64,000 bases of DNA, taken from CAZBSE01 sp964610385 (GTDB lineage Bacteria; Actinomycetota; Humimicrobiia; Humimicrobiales; Humimicrobiaceae). Below, in pieces: positions 54,368-62,547 of this stretch. The stretch covers positions 1-64,000 of the forward strand of contig CAZSXW010000001.1 in the NCBI GenBank assembly GCA_964610385.1, read 5' to 3'. Numbering within the stretch: the first letter of the stretch is position 1; each line of letters starts with the position of its first letter. The notes below the pieces were generated by a model. The model was not told where the DNA came from. It worked only from the letters and a program-made list of their open reading frames with translations, and ran no database searches. The position numbers and the translations under genes are program-made.

Positions 54368-55162
54368 TTAAACCACGCTTAGGTTTTTTAGCTCTTTGTA
54401 AAGCTGCTCGACCTTTTCTTCAGTGTTGCCTTCAAGTATTTTTATCTCGTGCTTTATATTAGGAGTAAAGATCTTTATCACCTGGGTATAAGACCCGGAA
54501 AGCCCTACTTCATCTTCTTTTGCTCCCAGATAAGCTGCATCCCATACAGGTACCTGCAGATTTTTTGCCTTCATTTTACCGCGCAGGGAAGGTACTCTCG
54601 GGGTATTGATATCTTTGACTACAGATATTGCAGCAGGAAGATTTACCTCAAAAGTCTCATATCTATCTTCCATAAGACGCTTTACCTTCATTTTATTACT
54701 GCTAATCTCAGATATATTGCTGGCATATCCTATAAAAGGCATATTAAGTCTGTGGGCAAGTTCAGGTCCGACCTGGCCGGTATCCCCGTCAAGAGTCTGT
54801 TTTCCAAGTATCACCAGGCGGCATTCCCCTATTTTACAAATGGCCTTGGCCAGAGTCGTTGAAGTAGCCCAGGTATCAGCTCCGGCAAATGCCCTGTCAG
54901 AAATAAGTATTGCTCTATCGGCCCCCACCGATACGGCTTCCCTTAAGATTTCCTCGGATTGAGGTGGCCCCATGGTAATAGCTATAACTTCCACCTCGTC
55001 AATGCCAAGCCTTTCTTTTATTCTAACTCCTTCTTCTATGGCATAAGCATCAAAAGGATTTACTATATTTTCTATCCCTTCCCTTACCAGGGTATTTGTT
55101 TTGGGATCGATTCTTATTTCTGTGGTACCAGGTACCTGTTTTATACATACTACAATCTTTAT
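54368..55162 (-). CDS. etfB: Electron transfer flavoprotein beta subunit (probable AUA start)
   Basis: 264 residues if read from ATA at 55162. The segment ISDRAFAGADTWATSTTLA and the C-terminal helix that embraces EtfA are present. The N-terminus reads KIVVCIKQVPGTTE, the family's standard opening, directly after a TAA stop codon. The only conventional start downstream, GTG at 54994, would remove 56 conserved residues. AAGGGTG (55175-55169) lies 6 bases before the ATA. It is 25 bases after the acyl-CoA dehydrogenase stop. Partner of etfA. Confidence 0.92.
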   Translation of the reverse strand: MKIVVCIKQVPGTTEIRIDPKTNTLVREGIENIVNPFDAYAIEEGVRIKERLGIDEVEVIAITMGPPQSEEILREAVSVGADRAILISDRAFAGADTWATSTTLAKAICKIGECRLVILGKQTLDGDTGQVGPELAHRLNMPFIGYASNISEISSNKMKVKRLMEDRYETFEVNLPAAISVVKDINTPRVPSLRGKMKAKNLQVPVWDAAYLGAKEDEVGLSGSYTQVIKIFTPNIKHEIKILEGNTEEKVEQLYKELKNLSVV

Positions 55163-55175
55163 TTAAATCACCCTT
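55160..55175 (-). promoter_or_regulatory. Ribosome binding site fixing an AUA start for etfB
   Basis: AAGGGTGAT (55175-55167), then TTAA, then ATA (55162-55160). The in-frame codon before ATA is TAA, so the coding region cannot extend further upstream. ATA aligns with the methionine of MKIVVCIKQVP in the family. Confidence 0.7.
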
Positions 55176-55187
55176 CCAGGATTTTCC

Positions 55188-56339
55188 TCAGATTACTCCT
55201 CTTTTGATCATATCAAGTGCAATTATATTTCTTAGTATCTGGTTGGTACCCTCATAGATCTGAGTGATTTTTGCATCCCTCATCATCTTCTCCAAGGGAT
55301 ATTCTTTCATAAAACCGTATCCCCCAAATATCTGCACGGCGTCACTGGTGACCTTGATAGCCATATCGGATGCAAATACCTTTGACATCGAAGATAGTCT
55401 TGAAATGTTTCTTTCTCCGCTGTCGATCACCCTCGCAGTGTGATAGACAAGCGCTCTCGCAGCTTCTATATTTATAGCCATATCTGCCAGCATGTGCTGT
55501 ATTGCTTGAAAAGAAGATATGTGGGTACCAAACTGCTTTCTTACTTTGGAATAACCCAGAGCCTCCTCAAGTGCCGCTTGTGCGACTCCCACAGCCTGGG
55601 CTCCCACCACAGGCCTTGACTGGTCAAAAGTCTTCATGGCTATTATAAAGCCCATTCCTTCTTTACCCAGTATGTTCTCTTCCGGAACTTTACAGTCAGT
55701 AAAGATAAGCTCTCTTGTGGCAGAAGCCCTTATTCCCAGTTTATCTTCTTTTTTCCCGAATTCGAAACCAGGAGTACCTTTTTCAACTATAACAGCACTC
55801 ATACCCCTTATTCCCTTTTCAGGATCGGTTATGGTAAAAATGACATAAATATCGGCTTCCCCACCGTTAGTTATCCACTGCTTGGTACCGTTCAATAGAT
55901 AAAAACCCCCTTCTTTCAAGGCCGTTGTCCTTATATTGCCGACATCACTTCCTGCCTCCGATTCCGTCAATCCAAAAGCTGCAAGTTTCTCTCCACTGGC
56001 AAGCTGCGGAAGATATTTCTTTTTCTGTTCCATACTTCCGGAAATAAGTATCGGTATGATCCCAAGACCGGATGCTGCATAAGAAGTAGCTACACTCAGG
56101 TCACCCCTGCTTAATTCCTCTGTAGCAAGACAGATCTCAAAAATACCCGTGCCCATGCCTCCGAACTCTTCAGGTATGAATAATCTGAAAAGGTCGCTTT
56201 TTGCTATTTCCTTTAATATTTCTCCGGGAAATAATGCTTTCTCATCCATTTCCACTCTAACAGGAACTATTTTCTCATCTACTATCTGACGGCAGATGTC
56301 AACTATCATATTTTGTTCTTCAGTTAAAAGATATTTCAT
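55188..56339 (-). CDS. Acyl-CoA dehydrogenase
   Basis: 383 residues with the standard three-domain flavoprotein layout. Signatures are AAFGLTESEAGSDVGN, the FAD-binding segment MYKQFG-like VRKQFGTHISSFQAIQ, QIFGGYGFMKEYPLEK, and IYEGTNQILRN with the catalytic glutamate. It passes electrons to or takes them from EtfBA, encoded immediately downstream. With a ferredoxin-bearing EtfA the trio resembles bifurcating acyl-CoA reductases. The acyl chain specificity cannot be fixed from sequence. Confidence 0.95.
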   Translation of the reverse strand: MKYLLTEEQNMIVDICRQIVDEKIVPVRVEMDEKALFPGEILKEIAKSDLFRLFIPEEFGGMGTGIFEICLATEELSRGDLSVATSYAASGLGIIPILISGSMEQKKKYLPQLASGEKLAAFGLTESEAGSDVGNIRTTALKEGGFYLLNGTKQWITNGGEADIYVIFTITDPEKGIRGMSAVIVEKGTPGFEFGKKEDKLGIRASATRELIFTDCKVPEENILGKEGMGFIIAMKTFDQSRPVVGAQAVGVAQAALEEALGYSKVRKQFGTHISSFQAIQHMLADMAINIEAARALVYHTARVIDSGERNISRLSSMSKVFASDMAIKVTSDAVQIFGGYGFMKEYPLEKMMRDAKITQIYEGTNQILRNIIALDMIKRGVI

Positions 56340-56540
56340 AGGTCCCCCGATGGTAATTAATTATAGTACCAGTTTAAAAAAAAGACGGCGGTATAATCCA
56401 ATAGTTTCACCATTTGGCTCTTTAAAAGGTTTTTAAGTAAAGATTCGTTCTGAAACTTTATAAATACAGCAGCGTCTTACCTAAGGGAATTTAAAGCTTT
56501 TACATACATTTTTAAAAATAAGTTCTAATAAAAATTCTTT

Positions 56541-57170
56541 ATGAATATAAACATTACCAGGACAGTAGATAACATAAAAACAGGAGTAAAGACTTACGGC
56601 CGCAGCACGGCCGTCAATCTGTCGTTTGCCCTGGTCTTTGCCGTCCTTATGGCAATTTCAGCAAACTCTTTTATATATTTACCATTTACGCCGGTTCCCA
56701 TTACCACCCAGGTATTAACGGTTCTTTTATCCGGCCTCTTTTTAGGCAGCAGGTGGGCACTTGTAAGTCAGATTTTATATATACTAATGGGTCTTATGGG
56801 GCTTCCGGTATTCAGCGGATTTAAAAACGCAGCTCTGTTCCTAACAGGCCCTACAGTTGGTTATGTGCTGGGGTTTATAGCTGCTGCATTCATTACGGGA
56901 TACCTATATGAAAACATAAACAAAAACGCCGATCACTATCTGGGTGAATTATCTTCATGTTTTATCTCCTGCCTTACGGGAGTGGCAATAATCCATTTCT
57001 TTGGTTTCACATATCTATTCGGTTATTTATTCAGAATATACGGCACACAGTCGATATCATCTTTACTGATAATGACATGGAAATTGGGAACCCAGCCTTT
57101 TCTTATTATTGACCTGATCAAGATTATCACTGCTGTATCCCTGGTAAGTCTCAACAAGATAAGAGAATGA
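56541..57170 (+). CDS. bioY: Biotin transporter BioY
   Basis: 209 residues with about six membrane helices. It is the substrate-binding S component of an ECF transporter or a stand-alone biotin carrier. LPFTPVPITTQVLTVLLSG and SRWALVSQILYILMGLMGLP are characteristic of BioY. The stop overlaps the start of the biotin-carrier fusion by 4 bases, tying biotin uptake to its main consumer. No bioM/bioN ATPase genes are nearby, and no biotin synthesis genes are in the window. Confidence 0.95.
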   Translation: MNINITRTVDNIKTGVKTYGRSTAVNLSFALVFAVLMAISANSFIYLPFTPVPITTQVLTVLLSGLFLGSRWALVSQILYILMGLMGLPVFSGFKNAALFLTGPTVGYVLGFIAAAFITGYLYENINKNADHYLGELSSCFISCLTGVAIIHFFGFTYLFGYLFRIYGTQSISSLLIMTWKLGTQPFLIIDLIKIITAVSLVSLNKIRE

Positions 57171-59020
57171 GAAATATAAAAATAAACGACATCACCATAC
57201 GAGATATCTTTCAAAACACCGAACTGGAATTTATAGATACAAGGGTTTTTAATAAGATACTCGGCTGCTTTAGAGATACAAAATATGAAAGCCTGGAAAT
57301 ACTGGGCGGTTCGAGTTTTGAAAGAGTACTTGAAAGCAATCTTAACCTTACGCCGCTGGAGTTTATCTCTTATATCAAAAATAAAATCCCTTCCATTCCC
57401 CTGCAGATACTGATCGGGGCAAAAAATTTAGGAGGGCCTGAGGTCTATTCAAAAAATATAATAAAAAGATTTGTTAAGCAGTGTATAAAAAACGGGATCG
57501 ATATATTCAGAGTATACGATTCACTAAACGATCTCGAAAACTTAAAGTTTACAATCTCCACAATAGTCGAAAACGACGCCAGGTGCCAGGGAACTATAAT
57601 ATATGATGATCTCCAGAATATCGATTTCTATCTTAAGATTTCAAAAGAACTAAAAAATCACGGCTGCAGCAGTATATGTATAAAAGACGTTGAATCAACC
57701 ATTCTGCCTCAGAGAGCGTCCCAGCTCTTTGCAGGCCTGAGCAGTGAAATCAAGATACCAAAATTTTTCAGTGCTTCGGACCTCAGGGGACTTCAAATAC
57801 TTAATTATTTTGAAGCCTGCAGCAATGGCTGCAATGGAGTGGATTTAAGTTTGCTGCCGTCTTCTTATAATAATTACAACTCCACAATCTTCTCATATAT
57901 CCTGAGTCTAAAAAATACAAAAATCTCACATGAACTGGATTATTCAAAAGTCGTCAGGTTGGGAGAAAATATAAAAAAATATATCTACCCTTATATAAAA
58001 CAGGACCTGTATTCCACAAAATTTATTTTAAGCGACTCAAATAAAAACCTGCTTCCAAAATGGCTAATATCAAGTATTTATCATCAACTACAGGAAATCG
58101 GTGAGACCAAAGAAGTGGATGCTGTACTGGAGGAAGTTTTTAATATAAAAAGCGAAATAGGCAGCCCTTCACTCTCAACTCCCGTAGGTCAGATAATAGG
58201 AAGCCAGGCAATTTTAAACACCGTCATCTCCGATCACAGATGGGAGATCTTTTGTGACGAAATAAAAAAGCTGATATGGGGCCACTTCGGTAAACTGCCC
58301 AGAAAGGTCGATAAAAAAACCCTGGAAAAACTCGAAGACAGTTCAAATAAAGAAAACGGCCTGATAGGTATGGAAGTCAAAGATATTTATGATCAGTGTA
58401 AAACAGAGTTAAAAAATCTTTCCGGTAAAGAAACTGATATTTTGAGTTATTGTTTCTTCCCTGAAAAGACCAAAAAATTTCTTGAAGATAAAAAAGAAGG
58501 CAAGAAGAAAACTGCAGCTGAAAAAAGCCTGTATTTTACTGGTTCCAGATTTAGCGGTAAAAGAATCGGAATCGATCCTATGGCCAGACTGGAAAATTTA
58601 GATACCGGTAAATTAAGAGAAATAACCAGCATGGTCGAAAGCAGTAATATAGAAGAAATCAAACTTGAAGTAGAAGGAGTAAAAATTTCCATAAATAATC
58701 CGAAATATAGTCCAACAGCCAAAATCACCAGTAAAGAAAAGATACAGGAAAAGCTTGAGAAAAAACCTTCAGATATTGTGGAAATCAAATCCCCAATCGT
58801 AGGAACATTCTATACATCATCAAGCCTGGACTCTCCCGCGTTTGTAAATGTCGGTGATAAAGTCAAAGAGGGAGACCCTCTCTTCATAATAGAAGCAATG
58901 AAATTGATGAATAAAATCTGTTCTGAATATAACGGTGAGATAAAGGAAATCCTGGTTTCCAACGAAGAAGCCGTAGAATTTGATCAAGTGATAATGATTT
59001 TAAAGAAAGCCAAAAAGTAG
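57167..59020 (+). CDS. Fusion of a degenerate pyruvate/oxaloacetate carboxyltransferase domain with an AccB-type biotin carrier
   Basis: 617 residues. Residues 1-375 align by motif with PycB/OadA carboxyltransferases: ITIRD (D13), ILGGSSFE, QILIGAKNLGG, GIDIFRVYDSLND, IKD (K173) and STPVGQIIGSQAILN. The metal-binding HxH, normally in LHTHDTSG, reads FSASDLRG here (S202, S204), so the site is probably dead. The C-terminus (about 480-617) is a full AccB: a helical/beta start (LREITSMVESSNIEEIKLEV), a linker, and a biotinyl domain with EAMKLM (K579). Sits between bioY and accC, so it is likely the BCCP of acetyl-CoA carboxylase. Confidence 0.88.
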   Translation: MRNIKINDITIRDIFQNTELEFIDTRVFNKILGCFRDTKYESLEILGGSSFERVLESNLNLTPLEFISYIKNKIPSIPLQILIGAKNLGGPEVYSKNIIKRFVKQCIKNGIDIFRVYDSLNDLENLKFTISTIVENDARCQGTIIYDDLQNIDFYLKISKELKNHGCSSICIKDVESTILPQRASQLFAGLSSEIKIPKFFSASDLRGLQILNYFEACSNGCNGVDLSLLPSSYNNYNSTIFSYILSLKNTKISHELDYSKVVRLGENIKKYIYPYIKQDLYSTKFILSDSNKNLLPKWLISSIYHQLQEIGETKEVDAVLEEVFNIKSEIGSPSLSTPVGQIIGSQAILNTVISDHRWEIFCDEIKKLIWGHFGKLPRKVDKKTLEKLEDSSNKENGLIGMEVKDIYDQCKTELKNLSGKETDILSYCFFPEKTKKFLEDKKEGKKKTAAEKSLYFTGSRFSGKRIGIDPMARLENLDTGKLREITSMVESSNIEEIKLEVEGVKISINNPKYSPTAKITSKEKIQEKLEKKPSDIVEIKSPIVGTFYTSSSLDSPAFVNVGDKVKEGDPLFIIEAMKLMNKICSEYNGEIKEILVSNEEAVEFDQVIMILKKAKK

Positions 59021-59024
59021 TCCT

Positions 59025-60368
59025 ATGTTTAAAAGAGTACTCGTCGCCAATAGAGGAGAGATCGCATTAAGGATAATCAGAGCCTGCAGGGAACTGGGTA
59101 TTGAAAGCGTTTCAGTCTATTCCACAGCAGACAGGGATTCCATTCATACCAGATTTTCGGATAAGAGTGTCTGCATAGGACCTCCTCCACCTGGCAAGAG
59201 CTACCTTAATATTAATAATCTGATAAGCGCTGCTCAAAATACCGCATGTGACGCAATTCATCCCGGTTATGGATTTCTGGCAGAAAATCCCGAATTTGTG
59301 GATACCTGCAAGAAGAACAATTTTACTTTTATCGGGCCCACATCCGAAACGATCTCACTTGCAGGAAACAAGTCCAGAGCCATAGAGATAATGAAAAAAA
59401 ATAAAATACCGGTGATCCCTGGTTCAACAGGTAATGTGACCAATATAAGAAAAGCGTTTAAACTCGGAAAACGCCTGGGTTATCCCGTGATTATAAAGGC
59501 ATCTTTCGGCGGCGGAGGGAAAGGTATGAGGATTTGCAAAGACAAGAGGGAACTTGCCGCCTACTTTCCTATGGCGATAACCGAATCCGAATCTTCTTTT
59601 GGAATAGGTGAAGTTTATCTTGAAAAATACATATCTAAACCAAGACACATCGAATTTCAGATAATCGCCGATAACTTCGGTCAAATAATATGTGTGGGAG
59701 AAAGAGAGTGCTCTATTCAAAGAAGACATCAAAAACTTATTGAGGAAGCTCCCGCGGTAAATCTGTCTCCCAAAATGGCTATTCTGATGCGTGAATTCGC
59801 AGTAAGAGCTGCCAGGGTTATAAACTATAAAAACATTGGTACAATAGAATTTCTAATGGATGAAAAAGGACATTTCTATTTTATAGAGATAAATACCCGT
59901 ATTCAGGTAGAACACCCGGTCACGGAAATGGTTACCGGTATTGACATGGTGAAAGAACAAATAAAAATCGCTTCAGGGCAGAAAATTAAAAATATAAGAG
60001 ATGACTATAAGCCCCGGGGACATTCAATAGAGTTCAGGATCAATGCAGAAGATCCGGATGATGATTTTAAACCCTGCCCGGGAAGGATAACCGAAAGTTA
60101 CCTGCCCGGAGGACCGGGCATAAGAGTTGATACTTTTATAAGCTCGAATTGTGAGGTTTCGCCTTTCTATGATTCCCTTATAGCAAAACTCGTAGTCTGG
60201 GGCAACACAAGGAAACAGGCCATATCCAGGTCAAGCAGGGCGCTGGAAGAATTCAGAGTAGAGGGGATAAAGACCACCATACCTTTCTATAAGAAGATAA
60301 TAAAGAATAAAAATTTCATAGCTGGAAATATCCACACTCATTTTATCGAGGAAGAAATAAAACAATGA
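59025..60368 (+). CDS. accC: Biotin carboxylase subunit
   Basis: 447 residues, normal AccC length. ATP-dependent carboxylation of the biotin on its carrier. MFKRVLVANRGEIALRIIRA opens the protein; the ATP-grasp loop ASFGGGGKGMRI, ERECSIQRRHQKL, the metal site EFLMD...FYFIEINTRIQVEH and HSIEFRINAEDP are intact. Four bases after the carrier fusion. With AccA and AccD encoded 11 kb away it completes acetyl-CoA carboxylase, though use with another carboxyltransferase cannot be excluded. Confidence 0.97.
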   Translation: MFKRVLVANRGEIALRIIRACRELGIESVSVYSTADRDSIHTRFSDKSVCIGPPPPGKSYLNINNLISAAQNTACDAIHPGYGFLAENPEFVDTCKKNNFTFIGPTSETISLAGNKSRAIEIMKKNKIPVIPGSTGNVTNIRKAFKLGKRLGYPVIIKASFGGGGKGMRICKDKRELAAYFPMAITESESSFGIGEVYLEKYISKPRHIEFQIIADNFGQIICVGERECSIQRRHQKLIEEAPAVNLSPKMAILMREFAVRAARVINYKNIGTIEFLMDEKGHFYFIEINTRIQVEHPVTEMVTGIDMVKEQIKIASGQKIKNIRDDYKPRGHSIEFRINAEDPDDDFKPCPGRITESYLPGGPGIRVDTFISSNCEVSPFYDSLIAKLVVWGNTRKQAISRSSRALEEFRVEGIKTTIPFYKKIIKNKNFIAGNIHTHFIEEEIKQ

Positions 60369-60374
60369 AAAAAT

Positions 60375-61202
60375 CTAATAATTATAGATTTCTATCAGCA
60401 GACCTTCCCTGTCCCTGAGGTAGAGAGCGTTATGGTCATTATTCCATACCGGTTTTGGACTCCCCCAGTAAAACCTTCCTTCCTCATCTATGCCGCTTCC
60501 GGAAAAAAGATAAACGGCAGAACCGGATTTTAAAATATAGCTTCCAAACTCATAAGTATTGGTGGCGCTGTCTTTTACAGTCCAGCCGTAAATGTCAACC
60601 GGATCATCTCCGGTATTTTTTATGGCAGCATATTCACCATTTAAATTTAAACCGTCGTTTCCAGCTGCATCATAATTCAATTCAATTTTCACCAGATCGA
60701 TTTTTGATTTCTGCCACAAACCCAGATCACTTGACCTCGCAGTCCGCTCTGCCTCCAGAAACTTTTCAGTATATTTGATATCAGGCGGACAGGTATAGAT
60801 ATTGGCAAATCCCCTTTCTATCATTTCAAGATTTACAAATAGGTCTTTTACAAACACATATCTCAGCAGACGGCCGTACATATCCGCTTCGGATACATCT
60901 TTTTCCAGAACTACTTCCTTTCCCAGAACTATGACCTCAAGAACCTCTCTGGCTTCATCAAAAAAATACATTCCCTTTTCGGGTGTATTGATCCCTATTA
61001 ATCTCACCCTCCTGTTGTCTGAAAGGACTATAGTATCTCCATCCAATACTTCTTTTACCATAAAACAGTCATCTGAATATTGAGTTCCGGCTTCATCTTT
61101 ACTGCTGTCTTTGTGATAATCATAGTAATACAGACCACAGCCGTAAAGAATAAAAAGCACGGCTGCGGTCAAAATTAAAAGTATTTTTTTAAGTGCGGCC
61201 AT
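60375..61202 (-). CDS. Secreted/membrane-anchored thermonuclease-like protein with lamin-tail domain
   Basis: 275 residues. An N-terminal hydrophobic segment (about 6-25), with an LYGCG that could serve as a lipobox, is followed by a staphylococcal-nuclease domain (about 48-165). Catalytic-type residues appear in VLDGDTIVL, RLIGINTPEKG and YGRLLRYV. A lamin-tail domain (LTD, about 170-275; NLNGEYAAIKNTGDDPVDIYGW) completes the protein. SNase plus LTD proteins occur in several bacterial phyla and probably degrade or bind extracellular DNA. It converges with accC. Confidence 0.9.
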   Translation of the reverse strand: MAALKKILLILTAAVLFILYGCGLYYYDYHKDSSKDEAGTQYSDDCFMVKEVLDGDTIVLSDNRRVRLIGINTPEKGMYFFDEAREVLEVIVLGKEVVLEKDVSEADMYGRLLRYVFVKDLFVNLEMIERGFANIYTCPPDIKYTEKFLEAERTARSSDLGLWQKSKIDLVKIELNYDAAGNDGLNLNGEYAAIKNTGDDPVDIYGWTVKDSATNTYEFGSYILKSGSAVYLFSGSGIDEEGRFYWGSPKPVWNNDHNALYLRDREGLLIEIYNY

Positions 61203-61208
61203 CTAATC

Positions 61209-61745
61209 TTATTTTTCACGAAGTTCTGAAAGTTTTTTCCTGATTTTACCGTTCAACCTTCTTTCAAAAGAAAAAAACGTTCTCTTAGAGTCCTCCTTCA
61301 TTTTCTTTATGTCTTCTCTTATCTTACTCTTATAATTATTGATCTCATGATTAAATTCTCTGGTTGACTTTCTATAGACATTTTTCCTAAAAATGACCTT
61401 CTGCTGTAGATAATCAGACGTTACTACAAATGCTTTTCTATAATCATCCTTCTTACCTATCAGCCCCTCTATAACATCGTCTGCCGACCTACCTCTCCTG
61501 GAAAATATTACTTTTATGCCGTTTACGATCTGGATACCTGTGACAGTCTTATCACCTTTTCTGGCATCAAAAACAACTACTACATCACAATCTTTCTGAC
61601 TTCTATACCAGATCAGATCTTCTATTAACTTTTCTCTTAAGTAGCTCAGGCTTTCACTGGCCAGTCCTTCAGATTTAAAAAATCTAAATATGAAATTATA
61701 TCCATCTATTACCAGTAAATCTTTACTTTTGGTGTTCTCTTTCAA
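61209..61745 (-). CDS. yacP: YacP-like NYN domain RNase
   Basis: 178 residues from TTG at 61745, giving MKENTKSKDLLVIDGYNF; AGGAG stands 5 bases before it. PIN-like NYN nuclease fold: VIDGYNFIF, VVFDARKG, VIFSRRGRSADDVIEGLIG and FVVTSDYLQQKVIF hold the acidic residues. The C-terminus is basic and helical. YacP (Rae1-type) proteins cleave mRNA in the ribosome. It overlaps rlmB by 23 bases, matching the conserved cysS-rlmB-yacP order of Gram-positive bacteria. Confidence 0.9.
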   Translation of the reverse strand: MKENTKSKDLLVIDGYNFIFRFFKSEGLASESLSYLREKLIEDLIWYRSQKDCDVVVVFDARKGDKTVTGIQIVNGIKVIFSRRGRSADDVIEGLIGKKDDYRKAFVVTSDYLQQKVIFRKNVYRKSTREFNHEINNYKSKIREDIKKMKEDSKRTFFSFERRLNGKIRKKLSELREK

Positions 61746-62502
61746 TTTGCTCCTGTATCCTGTATAAAACGATTCCACTTGCTACTGAAACATTCAGCGA
61801 TTTTATGGTACCGTTTAGTCTTATTGATACCATGACATCACAATTTAAGCCGGTAAGCCTGCTTATTCCTTTGTCTTCACTTCCAAAGATCATCGCCATG
61901 GGAAATATAAAATCAACATTATCCAAATATTTAACCCTGGGGGTCAAATCCAGCGTGGTGCCGTAAATCCAGAATCCTCTTTCCTTTAATTGTTTTATCG
62001 CACTTATAATATTTATTACCCTAAACAACTTTATTTCTTCCAGAGCTCCGGCAGAAATACTGCTTAGTCTCTTATTTACAGAAACGCTTCTTCTTTTAGG
62101 TATAATTATCCCTTCACAATCGAATGCAGCGCAGTTTCTTATTATCGAACCGAAATTTCCCACATCAGTTACGCCATCTAAGATAACCAGCTTTTCTCCA
62201 CCAAGACTTTCACTGCTTAAGAACTGCTCCAGGTCATAATAATTATATGGAGATACACGGGCAATAATACCCTGGGAGTTGACATTTTTAGAAGAAAAGC
62301 TGTCAAACCTGGCAGATTCGAGTTCAATAATTCTTATATCTCTGCTTGCGGCTTTCTGAATAATCTTCTGTATTTTTAATCCCTTTTTTCTATTTCTGTC
62401 GAGTATGATTTCATATATCTTTCTTCTACCTGCGTTTTTGGTCACCAGTGAAAAAACTGAATTTATACCGGATAAATACTCATGACCTGTTTTTTTATCC
62501 AT
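61723..62502 (-). CDS. rlmB: 23S rRNA 2'-O-ribose methyltransferase, TrmH/RlmB family
   Basis: 259 residues. An N-terminal substrate-binding domain (about 5-80; HEYLSGINSVFSLV) is followed by a SPOUT methyltransferase domain with NFGSIIRNCAAFDCEGIIIP, MAMIFGSEDKGI and SIRLNGTIKSLNVSVASGI, the three TrmH motifs. Between cysS and the NYN gene as in many Firmicutes, but the Mini-RNase III gene (mrnC) that usually lies between cysS and rlmB is absent; the gap is only 45 bases. Confidence 0.95.
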   Translation of the reverse strand: MDKKTGHEYLSGINSVFSLVTKNAGRRKIYEIILDRNRKKGLKIQKIIQKAASRDIRIIELESARFDSFSSKNVNSQGIIARVSPYNYYDLEQFLSSESLGGEKLVILDGVTDVGNFGSIIRNCAAFDCEGIIIPKRRSVSVNKRLSSISAGALEEIKLFRVINIISAIKQLKERGFWIYGTTLDLTPRVKYLDNVDFIFPMAMIFGSEDKGISRLTGLNCDVMVSIRLNGTIKSLNVSVASGIVLYRIQEQIEREHQK

Positions 62503-62547
62503 TGTTTTCTTGCTTATTTGAATTTATCATATATCTATGTGCAGCTT

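Noticed and set aside
54449..54962. Long plus-strand frames (118 and 137 codons) opposite etfB
   Set aside because: They lie wholly within etfB, whose product is clearly recognised. Codon periodicity supports only etfB.
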